DNA of 64,000 bases, taken from the NCBI GenBank assembly GCA_045631645.1, contig JAZQVC010000017.1, positions 1 through 64,000 on the forward strand, given 5' to 3'. Below, one piece after another: positions 34,106-41,592 of this stretch. The stretch's first letter is position 1, and each line of letters starts with the position of its first letter. Source of the DNA: SIG459 sp045631645 (GTDB lineage: Bacteria; Bacillota; Clostridia; Oscillospirales; Oscillospiraceae). The notes below the pieces were generated by a model that was given only the letters and a program-made list of their open reading frames with translations, did no database searches and was not told the DNA's origin. The position numbers and the translations under genes were made by a program.

Positions 34106-34133
34106 TTGACAAATAATTCGGATGTGCTATAAT
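34106..34133 (+). promoter_or_regulatory. Promoter of tRNA-Gly
   Basis: Consensus TTGACA (34106-34111), 16-base spacer ending TGC (extended -10), TATAAT (34128-34133). Confidence 0.9.
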
Positions 34134-34153
34134 AACTAAGCGCTGAAAAATGC

Positions 34154-34229
34154 GCGGCTGTAGCTCATCCGGTAGAGCGCCACCTTGCCAAGGTGGAGGT
34201 AGCGAGTTCGAGCCTCGTCAGCCGCTCCA
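34154..34229 (+). tRNA. tRNA-Gly (anticodon GCC)
   Basis: A 76-nt cloverleaf: perfect acceptor GCGGCTG / CAGCCGC, anticodon stem CCACC / GGTGG with loop TTGCCAA, T arm with GTTCGAGCC, encoded CCA. Confidence 0.96.
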
Positions 34230-34230
34230 T

Positions 34231-34268
34231 AAAAAACGGACTTCTTTTGAAGTCCGTTTTCTTTTTTT
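34231..34268 (+). terminator. Terminator after tRNA-Gly
   Basis: Stem AAAACGGACTTC / GAAGTCCGTTTT with TTTT loop and a T-rich tail. Confidence 0.92.
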
Positions 34269-34386
34269 ATCTCCTCTGTGGGGCACAGAGGGTGAATTAT
34301 TTGTATTTTCCGGCTTTTTGTGGGGCTTGTAAGAAAAAGAAAAAAGTGGTAAAATATCCGGAAATACAGATTCCCGGGGAGGAAAT

Positions 34387-35184
34387 ATGAAAAAGATTGC
34401 TTTTATCGGCTGTGGAAATATGGGCGGCGCAATAGTGCGCGGCGTGTGCGCAAGTGTTGAGGCTCAAATAGTTTATCTTGCAAACCGCACCCGCGAAAAG
34501 GCGGTCTCTCTTGCTGAAAGCTGCGGCTGCAATGTTTGCGCGGATAATCGAGAAGCGGCAAAGGATGCGGATTTCATTTTCCTGGGAGTGAAGCCTTGGC
34601 AGGTTGCCGATGTGATAAAGGAAATTTCCGATGTACTCAAGGGTAATGAGATTATCGTTTCCATGGCGGCAGGTGTGCCGGGAAGTGCAATGGCTGCTCT
34701 CCTTTCCGAAAAGGGCAATCCCGTAATCCGCATTATGCCCAATACCCCCTGCGCTATCGGGGAAGGACTCATTATCATTTCCCCTTATGATGGTGTAAGC
34801 GAGGAGCAGGTCAAGGTGCTTGAGGAAATTCTTGCAGGCTGCGGAGTTATGGGACGCTGCAGCGAGGAGCAGGCCGAAGCGGCAATGACCATTGGCGGCT
34901 GCACCCCTGCTTTTACATTTATGTTTATCGAAGCCCTTGCCGACGGCGGCGTGAGAACGGGCATAAAGCGCAGCGATGCTATGCTTTGGGCAGCTCAGGC
35001 TGTTATGGGGGCTGCAAAGCTTGTAATGGAAAGCGGAGAGCATCCCGGTGCGCTGAAAGATGCTGTTTGCTCACCCAAGGGCGCAACAATGGAGGGCATA
35101 CGCACTCTGGAAATGAACGCCTTCCGCGGCGGAGTTATGGACGCCGTTGTTGTTGCTGCAAAGCGCAGCGCGAATATGGACTAA
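34387..35184 (+). CDS. proC: Pyrroline-5-carboxylate reductase
   Basis: A 265-residue enzyme making proline from pyrroline-5-carboxylate with NAD(P)H. The dinucleotide-binding motif is IAFIGCGNMGGAIVRG at the N-terminus; VIRIMPNTPCAIGEG is the family's hallmark (VRxMPNTP), and the C-terminal dimer domain has GCTPAFTFMFIEALADGGV and MESGEHPGALKDAVCSPKGAT, matching the ProC signature (HPgaLkd.V.SPgGtT). GGGAGGAAAT gives a strong ribosome-binding site. The rhomboid gene follows after 41 bases, possibly co-transcribed. Confidence 0.95.
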   Translation: MKKIAFIGCGNMGGAIVRGVCASVEAQIVYLANRTREKAVSLAESCGCNVCADNREAAKDADFIFLGVKPWQVADVIKEISDVLKGNEIIVSMAAGVPGSAMAALLSEKGNPVIRIMPNTPCAIGEGLIIISPYDGVSEEQVKVLEEILAGCGVMGRCSEEQAEAAMTIGGCTPAFTFMFIEALADGGVRTGIKRSDAMLWAAQAVMGAAKLVMESGEHPGALKDAVCSPKGATMEGIRTLEMNAFRGGVMDAVVVAAKRSANMD

Positions 35185-35225
35185 GGCGCTGATACGGTTA
35201 ATTTTTTCGAAAGAGGTATATTTAT

Positions 35226-35813
35226 TTGGCGGCAAATAAGAGAAAAAGGGGCTCACTTTTGCAGTATAATGCCCCCACAACTCTGACCTTTTCCCTTTTG
35301 TGTCTGTTCGTTTTGTTTTTGGACTTCATCACGGACGGCAACTCAACGGTGAAGCTTTTCTGCGTTTACCGCGCTTCATGGTCAGATCCTTTGAGCTACA
35401 TAAGAATATTCACCCATGTTTTGGGACACGCAGATTTCTCCCACTTGACAGGCAATCTGGTGCTTATGCTTGTTGTAGGTCCCGCTCTTGAGGAGCGCTA
35501 CGGCAGCGGCAATATGTGGTGGGCAATCGTAGTGACCGCCCTTGTGTCCGGCATCATCCAGTGCCTTATTTTTCCCGATACGGCGCTGATGGGAGCCAGC
35601 GGCATTGTGTTCATGATGATAATCATCTCTTCTCTGGGAGGAATGAGAGGCGGAATACCCATAACCCTCATTCTGGTGTTTATCATTTATATCGGCGGAG
35701 AGATTTATAGCGGCATAACCACCCATGATAATATCTCCCAGATAACCCACATTGTGGGCGGCATCTGCGGTGCAATAATGGGCATCGGCATGAGAGCCCA
35801 CGGCAGAAGATAA
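35226..35813 (+). CDS. Rhomboid-family intramembrane serine protease
   Basis: A 195-residue protein with six helices. The active-site serine lies in MGASGIVFMM (GxSx motif, about residue 121) and the histidine in ITHIVGGICGAI near the C-terminus, giving the Ser-His dyad. The conserved HLTGNLVLMLVVGPALEERYG segment after TM1 matches the family (HxxxN and ER motif). It cleaves membrane proteins within or near helices; targets unknown. The TTG start at 35226 is set by GAAAGAGG upstream. It ends 12 bases before a bidirectional terminator. Confidence 0.9.
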   Translation: MAANKRKRGSLLQYNAPTTLTFSLLCLFVLFLDFITDGNSTVKLFCVYRASWSDPLSYIRIFTHVLGHADFSHLTGNLVLMLVVGPALEERYGSGNMWWAIVVTALVSGIIQCLIFPDTALMGASGIVFMMIIISSLGGMRGGIPITLILVFIIYIGGEIYSGITTHDNISQITHIVGGICGAIMGIGMRAHGRR

Positions 35814-35824
35814 GACATGTATAT

Positions 35825-35861
35825 AAAAAAGGAAGCAGTTCATATGAACTGCTTCCTTTTT
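35825..35861. terminator. Bidirectional terminator between rhomboid and DUF4349 genes
   Basis: A palindromic stem around GGAAGCAGTTCATATG with A-run and T-run on opposite sides, between convergent genes. Confidence 0.92.
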
Positions 35862-35873
35862 ATGTTTTAGAAC

Positions 35874-36848
35874 TTATTCTTTGTTTTCTTCTTTTTTGCT
35901 CTCCTCAACTTCAGGAGTGGGAGCGGCTTTGCGGGGAGCTCTCTTTTTCTTAACAGAGCGCACAACTATAATCACCACAACTGCGATGATGACGAGCCAG
36001 ATGATCCAGCCTACCCAGTGGCGTGCGAAGCGGAGGGCGAAGTCCTGAAGGTTATCCACGAATCTGGAGCTGCCCCGCTTGAAGGCCTCGACCAGCTTTG
36101 CGCCGAAACCGATAACGGGCTCTTCAACCTCGGTGAGCACATAAACCTCCTGGAGGTAGATGCTGATGGTGGAATAGCCAACGAGGGAGTCATACTTGCG
36201 GAGAGTTCCGGTGAGCTGCTCGATCTGATACTCGGTCTCGCTGAGAGCGTTTTCCAGATCAATGATATCCTCCATGTTCTCGGCCTTAGCAAGAAGGTTC
36301 TGGAGACGCTCCTGCTTTATCTTCTGGGTCTCAAGACGAGCCTCGGTGTCGTAGTAGGCCTCGCTTATGTCGGTGGCGCTGCGATCCATAGAGTTGAGCT
36401 GGCAAAGCTCACCCACGGAGGAGCAGAAGGAGTCGAAATTCTTGGCGGGAACGCGGACGGTGTAGTTGCCGGAGCGGTAGGTGCCGTAGTTGTTCACATT
36501 GCTGCGCTCGAAGTAGCCGCCCATCTTGTTTACGAGAGCCTCAAGACCTGCCACAGACTCGTCAAAAGCGGTGGTCTCAAGCTCCATGTTGGCTTTATAG
36601 ATGAGCTTGGTGTTTGCGGGCAGACCGCTGCCTGCGCTGTCCTCGGAAGGCTCAGCAGGTTCGGGGTCTTCAACTGCGTAGCCGTAGTCATAGCTCAACT
36701 CGGGCATGGGCGCGGGAGCTGCGGGAGCTGCGGGCTCTGCAGGTGCTGCGGGGTAAGCAAGAGAATCCTTGGGGGCGCTGGCTCCGCAGCCGCAGAAGAG
36801 ACAGATTGCAAGAACGATGCAGAGAATAATGGATATGCTGCGTTTCAT
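35874..36848 (-). CDS. DUF4349 lipoprotein with an Ala-Pro-rich linker
   Basis: A 324-residue lipoprotein with lipobox LFCGCG (Cys about 20-22) and a linker rich in Ala, Pro and Glu (about 30-70). The DUF4349 domain (about 80-270) contains a coiled coil RLETQKIKQERLQNLLAKAE and NALSETEYQIEQLTG, then a C-terminal transmembrane helix (WVGWIIWLVIIAVVVIIVV) with a basic tail. DUF4349 proteins are envelope proteins of unknown function. It has both a lipid anchor and a helix, so the domain may bridge two sites on the membrane. The linker resembles that of the BMP lipoprotein at 51975-53186. Confidence 0.88.
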   Translation of the reverse strand: MKRSISIILCIVLAICLFCGCGASAPKDSLAYPAAPAEPAAPAAPAPMPELSYDYGYAVEDPEPAEPSEDSAGSGLPANTKLIYKANMELETTAFDESVAGLEALVNKMGGYFERSNVNNYGTYRSGNYTVRVPAKNFDSFCSSVGELCQLNSMDRSATDISEAYYDTEARLETQKIKQERLQNLLAKAENMEDIIDLENALSETEYQIEQLTGTLRKYDSLVGYSTISIYLQEVYVLTEVEEPVIGFGAKLVEAFKRGSSRFVDNLQDFALRFARHWVGWIIWLVIIAVVVIIVVRSVKKKRAPRKAAPTPEVEESKKEENKE

Positions 36849-36963
36849 CTTTTTGTCCTCCTTTATTTCAACTGTGTCGCGGGTTTTGTGTTGTTACTTC
36901 TATGACGGAAAAATAAGTAAAAAGTTTCAGCTTTAGAGGAAAAAATATGGAATTTCCAATAAA

Positions 36964-36992
36964 ATTATAGCACATCCCTTTCCTTGACACAA
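36964..36992 (-). promoter_or_regulatory. Promoter of the DUF4349 lipoprotein gene
   Basis: Minus-strand TTGTGT (36992-36987), 17-base spacer ending TGC, TATAAT (36969-36964). Its -35 overlaps that of the tRNA-Ser promoter on the other strand. Confidence 0.75.
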
Positions 36993-37013
36993 TAGCCCGC
37001 TTCGTGGTAAATT
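36984..37013 (+). promoter_or_regulatory. Promoter of tRNA-Ser
   Basis: TTGACA (36984-36989), 18-base spacer, TAAATT (37008-37013). Confidence 0.75.
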
Positions 37014-37035
37014 ATATGGGCTGAAAACTTCATAT

Positions 37036-37126
37036 GGAGGTGTATCGAAGTGGTCGTAACGAGGCTGACTCGAAATCAGTTGGCGGGTCAAACCGCCCGG
37101 GGGTTCGAATCCCTCCACCTCCGCCA
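37036..37126 (+). tRNA. tRNA-Ser (anticodon CGA)
   Basis: A 91-nt tRNA with acceptor GGAGGTG / CACCTCC, anticodon loop CTCGAAA, a long variable arm GGCGGGTCAAACCGCC typical of tRNA-Ser, T arm with GTTCGAATCCC, encoded CCA. Confidence 0.95.
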
Positions 37127-37159
37127 TACAAAAAGAGCGTCCGCAGGGCGCTCTTTTTC
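37108..37159 (+). repeat. 52-bp direct repeat, copy 1 (tRNA-Ser 3' end plus terminator)
   Basis: Covers the last 19 bases of tRNA-Ser including CCA and its terminator. An identical copy is found at 37199-37250, exactly 91 bases downstream, the length of the tRNA itself. Confidence 0.95.
37130..37158 (+). terminator. Terminator of tRNA-Ser
   Basis: Stem AAAAAGAGCG / CGCTCTTTTT with GTCCGCAGG in the loop; the same loop theme occurs in the terminators at 37681 and 38361. Confidence 0.9.
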
Positions 37160-37198
37160 ATCGTGGTGGGATTCGAAGTTTATGCCCCGAATGGGGTA

Positions 37199-37250
37199 AA
37201 TCCCTCCACCTCCGCCATACAAAAAGAGCGTCCGCAGGGCGCTCTTTTTC
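37199..37250 (+). repeat. 52-bp direct repeat, copy 2 (orphan tRNA 3' end and terminator)
   Basis: Identical to 37108-37159 over all 52 bases. The tRNA part is not preceded by a functional tRNA: bases 37160-37198 have only a vestige (GGGATTCGAAG) and a CCCC/GGGG hairpin. Looks like an attachment-site duplication or the remnant of a tandem tRNA. Confidence 0.95.
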
Positions 37251-37264
37251 TTTGGTAAAATATC

Positions 37265-37303
37265 TCATATCGCATAGCAAAATTTCATCAAATATGTTAG
37301 AAT
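37265..37303 (+). promoter_or_regulatory. Promoter block B (homologue of block A)
   Basis: Ungapped 31/39 match with 9767-9805, including TCATAT, TAGCA, ATTTCAT and ATATGTTA; the -10 is TTAGAAT-like. It lies 38 bases before the MazG gene and right after the duplicated tRNA terminator. Confidence 0.55.
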
Positions 37304-37340
37304 GTCTGCAAATATGGACATTGCAAAAGGAGACCACAAA

Positions 37341-37670
37341 ATGAAAATCACGATAGATGATTTGCAGGCATATCTTGCGGACCGTTATTGCGGCTGGGCA
37401 ACTGAGCAGAGTATGTTTATGAAGCTGGTTGAGGAGATCGGAGAAGTTGCCGAGGTTCTCAACAAACGCGCCGGTCGCAAAGCCTCCGATGAAAATGACC
37501 TGCAGGAGCAACTGGGCACCGAGCTTGTGGATATGATTCACTATATTGTTGCGATTGCCGCCCTCAATGATATAGACCTCACAACTCTTATGATTGAAAA
37601 AGATAAAAAGGCGTCTATAAAATATAATCATAAAATCAATCTCGAAACATTCCTGAAAGAGAGAAACTAA
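37341..37670 (+). CDS. MazG-like nucleotide pyrophosphohydrolase
   Basis: A 109-residue all-alpha NTP pyrophosphatase. The metal-binding motif KLVEEIGEVAEVLNKRAG (ExxE, residues about 33-50) and the second acidic pair EQLGTELVDMIHYIVAIA (E..D, about 66-83) are intact, so the enzyme should be active. MazG-type proteins remove damaged or excess nucleoside triphosphates; single-domain forms like this can also be phage- or stress-linked. ATG 37341 is chosen with AAAGGAG upstream. It stands alone between block B promoter and terminator 37681. Confidence 0.85.
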   Translation: MKITIDDLQAYLADRYCGWATEQSMFMKLVEEIGEVAEVLNKRAGRKASDENDLQEQLGTELVDMIHYIVAIAALNDIDLTTLMIEKDKKASIKYNHKINLETFLKERN

Positions 37671-37680
37671 TCGGGATTAT

Positions 37681-37715
37681 GGAAAAGGGAGCGTCCGTGG
37701 GTGCTCCCTTTTTCC
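37681..37715 (+). terminator. Terminator of the MazG gene
   Basis: Stem GGAAAAGGGAGC / GCTCCCTTTTTCC with GTCCGTGGG in the loop, resembling the tRNA-Ser terminator. Confidence 0.88.
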
Positions 37716-37759
37716 ATGAATGAGGGCTTCGAAGGGCTACCACCATTAAACATTGTGCG

Positions 37760-37781
37760 ATTTCATAAATCGTGTTATAAT
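37760..37781 (+). promoter_or_regulatory. Promoter block C of ywlG
   Basis: ATTTCAT (37760-37766) and GTTATAAT (37774-37781) at the same spacing as in blocks A and B; the part further upstream has diverged. Confidence 0.5.
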
Positions 37782-37809
37782 ATTACCAGTGCAAAACAAG
37801 GAGGAAGCT

Positions 37810-38355
37810 ATGACGGAATCTGTTTATGAACAAACAAAGGCCGCGATAGCCGAGCTTTGCGAGAAGGCAAAGCTTACTGCGGGCAGCATTGTGGTTGTTG
37901 GTTGCTCTACCAGCGAGGTTATAGGCGAAAAAATCGGAACTAATTCTAATCCCGATGTGGCAGAGGAAATTTTCAAAGCTCTTTATGACTATACCAAGAG
38001 CAGAGGTGTTTTTCTTGCCGTGCAATGCTGCGAACATTTAAACCGCGCCATCATCACGGAGCGGAAAGCGGTGCCCTATGCAGAGGCGGTGAATGTGGTT
38101 CCTCAGCCAAAGGCAGGGGGCTCATTGGCAACTAAGGCCTATGCTGGCTTTGAAGAGCCCGTAGCGATAGAGGAAATCAAAGCTGATGCGGGGCTGGACA
38201 TCGGTTTCACCCTGATAGGCATGCATCTGAAAAAGGTTGCTGTTCCACTGAGACTTGAAAATAACAAAATTGGACAGGCGATGGTTCTTGCCGCACGCAC
38301 GCGCCCCAAGTTTATTGGCGGAGCAAGAGCGATGTATGACGATCAGCTGCTGTAA
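37810..38355 (+). CDS. ywlG: YwlG/UPF0340 family protein
   Basis: A 181-residue protein of the TIGR01440/UPF0340 family, typified by Bacillus YwlG. Typical segments are GSIVVVGCSTSEVIGEKIG (about 27-45), LAVQCCEHLNRAIITER and VPQPKAGGSLATKAY, then DIGFTLIGMHLKKVAVPLR. It is a soluble protein with a predicted amidase- or glycosyltransferase-like fold, of unknown function. ATG 37810 is supported by AAGGAGG. Upstream in-frame ATG lies over the promoter and is rejected. It is followed by its own terminator. Confidence 0.9.
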   Translation: MTESVYEQTKAAIAELCEKAKLTAGSIVVVGCSTSEVIGEKIGTNSNPDVAEEIFKALYDYTKSRGVFLAVQCCEHLNRAIITERKAVPYAEAVNVVPQPKAGGSLATKAYAGFEEPVAIEEIKADAGLDIGFTLIGMHLKKVAVPLRLENNKIGQAMVLAARTRPKFIGGARAMYDDQLL

Positions 38356-38360
38356 AAACA

Positions 38361-38387
38361 AAAGAGCGCCCGTGTGGCGCTCTTTTT
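38361..38387 (+). terminator. Terminator of ywlG
   Basis: Perfect 10-bp stem AAAGAGCGCC / GGCGCTCTTT, loop CGTGT, T-run. Confidence 0.92.
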
Positions 38388-38414
38388 TGCATCGCTGATG
38401 ACTCCCACTCCCGC

Positions 38415-38442
38415 TTGCATTTGTCAAAATTTAGAGTATAAT
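38415..38442 (+). promoter_or_regulatory. Promoter of the butyrate kinase gene
   Basis: TTGCAT (38415-38420), 16-base spacer, TATAAT (38437-38442). Confidence 0.75.
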
Positions 38443-38478
38443 ATCCCTTAATTTGTTCCCAAAAGGCAGGTATAAAAA

Positions 38479-39579
38479 ATGAAACTCCTTGTTATAAATC
38501 CCGGTTCAACCTCCACCAAAATCAGCGTATTTGATGAATACAATGAAGTATTTGAGGAAAGCGTTTTCCACGATGCCCCCGTTTTGCTGCAGTTTCCCCA
38601 TGTTAACGGTCAGGTGCCCTTCAGAAAGCAGGTCATCATAGATATATTGAAAAAGCACGGCTTTACCCCCTCCGACATAGATGTATATGTTGGACGCGGT
38701 GGCGGCGCCCACCCCCAGCGCACCGGCGTTACCTATATAGACGATACTTTGTATAAGGACACTCTGGACGGCGTTGGCGGAAGCGAGCATGCCGCGAAGC
38801 TGGGCGTGCTGCTTGCCTACGAAATGTGCAAGGAATACGGCGGCGAGATGTACACCCTCAACCCCACCAATATTGACGAATACAATGACTATGCCCGCCT
38901 CACCGGCATAAAGGGCGTTTACCGCAATGCTCAGGCTCACCCCCTCAACCAGAAGGCCATTGCCGAAAAGCACGCCGAGAGCATGGGCAGAAAGTATGAA
39001 GACTGTAACTTCGTTGTTGCCCATATAGACGGCGGCATAACCATCAATGCCCATGACCACGGACGCATGACCGACGGCAACGTTGGCGCAGGTGGAGACG
39101 GCGCATTTACCCCCACCAGAATAGGCAGCGTTCCCGTGCTGCCCCTCCTTGACTACATCGAAGAGCATTCCGTTCAGGAAGTGCGCACCATGTGCTCCCG
39201 TTCCGGCGGCTTTGTGTCCTTCTTTGGAACTTCCGATGCAAAAGTGGTTCACCGCCTTGTTGAAGAGGGCGACCCCAAAGCCACTTTGGTCTGGAACACC
39301 ATGATTTACCAGTGCTGCAAGCAGATAGGCGCAATGAGCACCGTTTTGGAAGGCAAGGTGGATGGAATTTTGCTCACCGGCGGTCTTGTGAGATATGCCG
39401 ACATCGTGGAGGGCATCACCCGACGCTGCGGTTGGATCGCACCCATAAGCGTATACCCTGGAGAGATGGAGCAGCAGGCGATGGCGTACTCCGTGCTGAA
39501 AGTTCTCCACGGCGAGTCAGAGGCAATTCGCTATCCCGGCAAGCCCGTTTGGGAGGGCTTCCCTTTCATTGACGGCTGA
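38479..39579 (+). CDS. buk: Butyrate kinase
   Basis: A 366-residue ASKHA-fold kinase that converts butyryl phosphate plus ADP to butyrate plus ATP, the last step of the kinase route to butyrate. The N-terminal phosphate-binding motif is LLVINPGSTSTKISVFD; VYVGRGGGAHPQRTGVTYID, VVAHIDGGITINAHDHGRM and ILLTGGLVRYADIV are all family hallmarks. Length and sequence fit Buk rather than acetate kinase. The partner phosphotransbutyrylase is not in the window. In some lineages the kinase acts on other short acyl phosphates (isobutyrate, valerate). Confidence 0.95.
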   Translation: MKLLVINPGSTSTKISVFDEYNEVFEESVFHDAPVLLQFPHVNGQVPFRKQVIIDILKKHGFTPSDIDVYVGRGGGAHPQRTGVTYIDDTLYKDTLDGVGGSEHAAKLGVLLAYEMCKEYGGEMYTLNPTNIDEYNDYARLTGIKGVYRNAQAHPLNQKAIAEKHAESMGRKYEDCNFVVAHIDGGITINAHDHGRMTDGNVGAGGDGAFTPTRIGSVPVLPLLDYIEEHSVQEVRTMCSRSGGFVSFFGTSDAKVVHRLVEEGDPKATLVWNTMIYQCCKQIGAMSTVLEGKVDGILLTGGLVRYADIVEGITRRCGWIAPISVYPGEMEQQAMAYSVLKVLHGESEAIRYPGKPVWEGFPFIDG

Positions 39580-39634
39580 TGCCTTGGGATAGGTAGACAA
39601 TAATTATTATCTTTTGAAAATATAAAAAATTATG

Positions 39635-39667
39635 TAACCGCGTTCGAGATTCCGGACGCGGTTATTT
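39635..39667 (+). terminator. Terminator of buk
   Basis: Stem TAACCGCGT / ACGCGGTTA with a 12-base partly paired loop followed by TTTG. Confidence 0.75.
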
Positions 39668-39732
39668 GTTGCAAAAAATGCACTTGCACCTGTAATAATC
39701 GACGAAAAATTGTATAAAATTCAAAAAACATA

Positions 39733-39761
39733 TTGAAATATAAAAAGGCGCAATATATAAT
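39733..39761 (+). promoter_or_regulatory. Promoter of the SLH-transglutaminase lipoprotein gene
   Basis: TTGAAA (39733-39738), 17-base spacer, TATAAT (39756-39761). Confidence 0.8.
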
Positions 39762-39806
39762 GAGTATACATAATATGGGTTACATAACCCGAAATGAGGA
39801 TAACAG

Positions 39807-41177
39807 ATGGACCATGTTCGATCTGCAAAATATATATTGGCGGCCATGATTGTTGTCGTGGGCTTCATAATGGGAAGCTGTAGGGACGAAGCGCCTGAAA
39901 GCGTCAACATTGCCGCGACCAAGCCCACCGAGGGACAGGAGCAGCAGTATACTGTTACCTTTATGGCTATGGGAAAAGAAGTCGCCTGCGAGACGGTGCA
40001 TCTTGGGGAGTTTCCTCAGGTGCCCGAACTTGACGCCGCCGAAGGATGCCGCCATGGCGGATGGGTGGACGCAAAGGGTCGCAGAGCCAAGCCCGGCGCA
40101 ACGCCTGTTGTGGCCGATTGCCAATACACTGCGGTTTTCTTTCCTCTCCTTGACGGATTAGGGCCTTATCTTTTCACTGATGGCGAAGGGCTTCTCCACC
40201 CCGATGCAATACTTAACGCTGCAGAACTCACAACCGCCCTCAACGCGCTTGCCTCTCAAACTGCGAGAGAAATGTTTCCTGATCTTTCCGAAATTGAAAA
40301 TGATATAAGCGTTGGGGAGCTTAGAAATGTGCTCACCGGTTTTTATACCCTTGATGAGCTGGATCGTGTGATTCTTGGATACGACCAGGCTGAAAAACTC
40401 AGCCGCAGCCAGTTCGCTCAAATTATGAACAAGCTTCTTGGCAGGGATGAAAATGCCAGCGTTATTCCCGCCGAAGGCAGCTACTGCATACCCGATGCTT
40501 CTCCCGACAGAGAGGATTACCGCATTCTCATGGAGGCCAGCGTTTCCCACGGTCACTCAGAAAGCGGCTGCGTATGGGAGGACGTGACTCTGGCGCCCAT
40601 GTATTCCGAAGGCTATGTGATAGTTGAGGGAAATCTCTACTATGTCGATGAAAATGGCTTTTTCATTCGCGACACCCTTGAGGGAAGCCTTACCTTTGGT
40701 TATGACGGACGCTATACCAGCGGCAATGCCACCTTGGACGGTTTCGTTTCCGCAGTTATTGCGGATCTCACCGAGGTTAATTCCTATGAGGACACCTCAG
40801 AGCTGCTGAGAGCGGTTTATGATTATTGCTGCGAAAGCTTTAGTTTCACCGAGCGTAACATATACGGCGTTGGTGCGAGGGGCTGGGAAATGTCCGAGGC
40901 TCTTACAATGTTCGAATATAAAAGCGGTAACAGCTATGGCTATAGCGCTGTTTTCTGGGCTCTTGCCCGTGGTCTTGGCTATGAGGCACAGGCAGTAAAC
41001 GGCTCTTATGGCGATGATAATCTCTCTCACGCATGGGTGGAGATTGAAATGGACGGAAAAAGCTATATTTTTGATCCGGCCGCTCAGGCAGGAGCTTTTG
41101 AAGAAGCTGATCCCGACAGAGATATGTTTATGGTGAGCCTGACAGAGGCAAGCCGAATGGGATATACAAAAGAGTGA
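39807..41177 (+). CDS. Lipoprotein with an SLH-like region and a Cys-to-Ser transglutaminase-like domain
   Basis: A 456-residue lipoprotein: signal helix with lipobox FIMGSC (Cys about 25), a short beta region (WVDAKGR, YTAVF) and a helical SLH-like part (about 115-215, with PDAILNAAELTTALNALA and LSRSQFAQIMNKLLGR). The C-terminal transglutaminase core reads YKSGNSYGYSAVFWALARGL, then YEAQAVNGSYG, HAWVEIEMDGKSYIFDPA. The family has GNCYSYA at the catalytic site; here the Cys is Ser, while His and Asp are kept. It may be inactive or a serine variant. The SLH-like part could bind the cell wall (inference). The ribosome-binding site is weak. Confidence 0.8.
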   Translation: MDHVRSAKYILAAMIVVVGFIMGSCRDEAPESVNIAATKPTEGQEQQYTVTFMAMGKEVACETVHLGEFPQVPELDAAEGCRHGGWVDAKGRRAKPGATPVVADCQYTAVFFPLLDGLGPYLFTDGEGLLHPDAILNAAELTTALNALASQTAREMFPDLSEIENDISVGELRNVLTGFYTLDELDRVILGYDQAEKLSRSQFAQIMNKLLGRDENASVIPAEGSYCIPDASPDREDYRILMEASVSHGHSESGCVWEDVTLAPMYSEGYVIVEGNLYYVDENGFFIRDTLEGSLTFGYDGRYTSGNATLDGFVSAVIADLTEVNSYEDTSELLRAVYDYCCESFSFTERNIYGVGARGWEMSEALTMFEYKSGNSYGYSAVFWALARGLGYEAQAVNGSYGDDNLSHAWVEIEMDGKSYIFDPAAQAGAFEEADPDRDMFMVSLTEASRMGYTKE

Positions 41178-41221
41178 AAAAACCTGCGCGGCATACTTTC
41201 GATAGCTGCGCAGGTTTTTTT
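41177..41221. terminator. Bidirectional terminator
   Basis: AAAAAACCTGCGC pairs with GCGCAGGTTTTTT around an 18-base loop, between a + and a - gene that converge. Confidence 0.88.
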
Positions 41222-41531
41222 ATTCAATTTTCGGAAGCGGAAAGGGTTTGCCGAGAGAAGGTTCGGGCAAAACGGAATTGTCTCCCGAAATAAGCAGGAG
41301 CTTTTGAGCGCGACTCAGACGCTTTATGGCGGCTTCAAGACGGGATGCGCTTGAGCGGTCAGGGCAGACAAAGGCGTATTCATAGGCGATGGGCTTTCGC
41401 GCCGCGGTGTATTTTGCGCCTGAGCGCCCAATGCCGCCCGAATGTTCGGCAAAGCGTCGCACAAGATCTGTGGTGATGCCTGTATACAAACTGTCGTCTG
41501 CGCAGCGGAGAATGTAGGTGTAGTATTCCAT
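41220..41531 (-). CDS. GIY-YIG domain protein (UPF0213/YhbQ-YazA type)
   Basis: A 103-residue single-domain GIY-YIG protein. YYTYILRCADDSLYTGIT supplies the GIY and YIG elements (here TYI and YTG), and RRFAEHSGG with KPIAYEYAF matches the UPF0213 group that includes YazA and YhbQ. These stand-alone nuclease-like proteins are widespread; their role in DNA repair is suspected but not proven. ATG 41531 is chosen, with GGAGGCGCCT before it on the minus strand; the longer upstream frame has no ribosome-binding site. Confidence 0.88.
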   Translation of the reverse strand: MEYYTYILRCADDSLYTGITTDLVRRFAEHSGGIGRSGAKYTAARKPIAYEYAFVCPDRSSASRLEAAIKRLSRAQKLLLISGDNSVLPEPSLGKPFPLPKIE

Positions 41532-41592
41532 AGGCGCCTCCCTCCGAAATTTATTATAGCATACTTGTTTTGAAAGAGAAAGGGGAACTACC

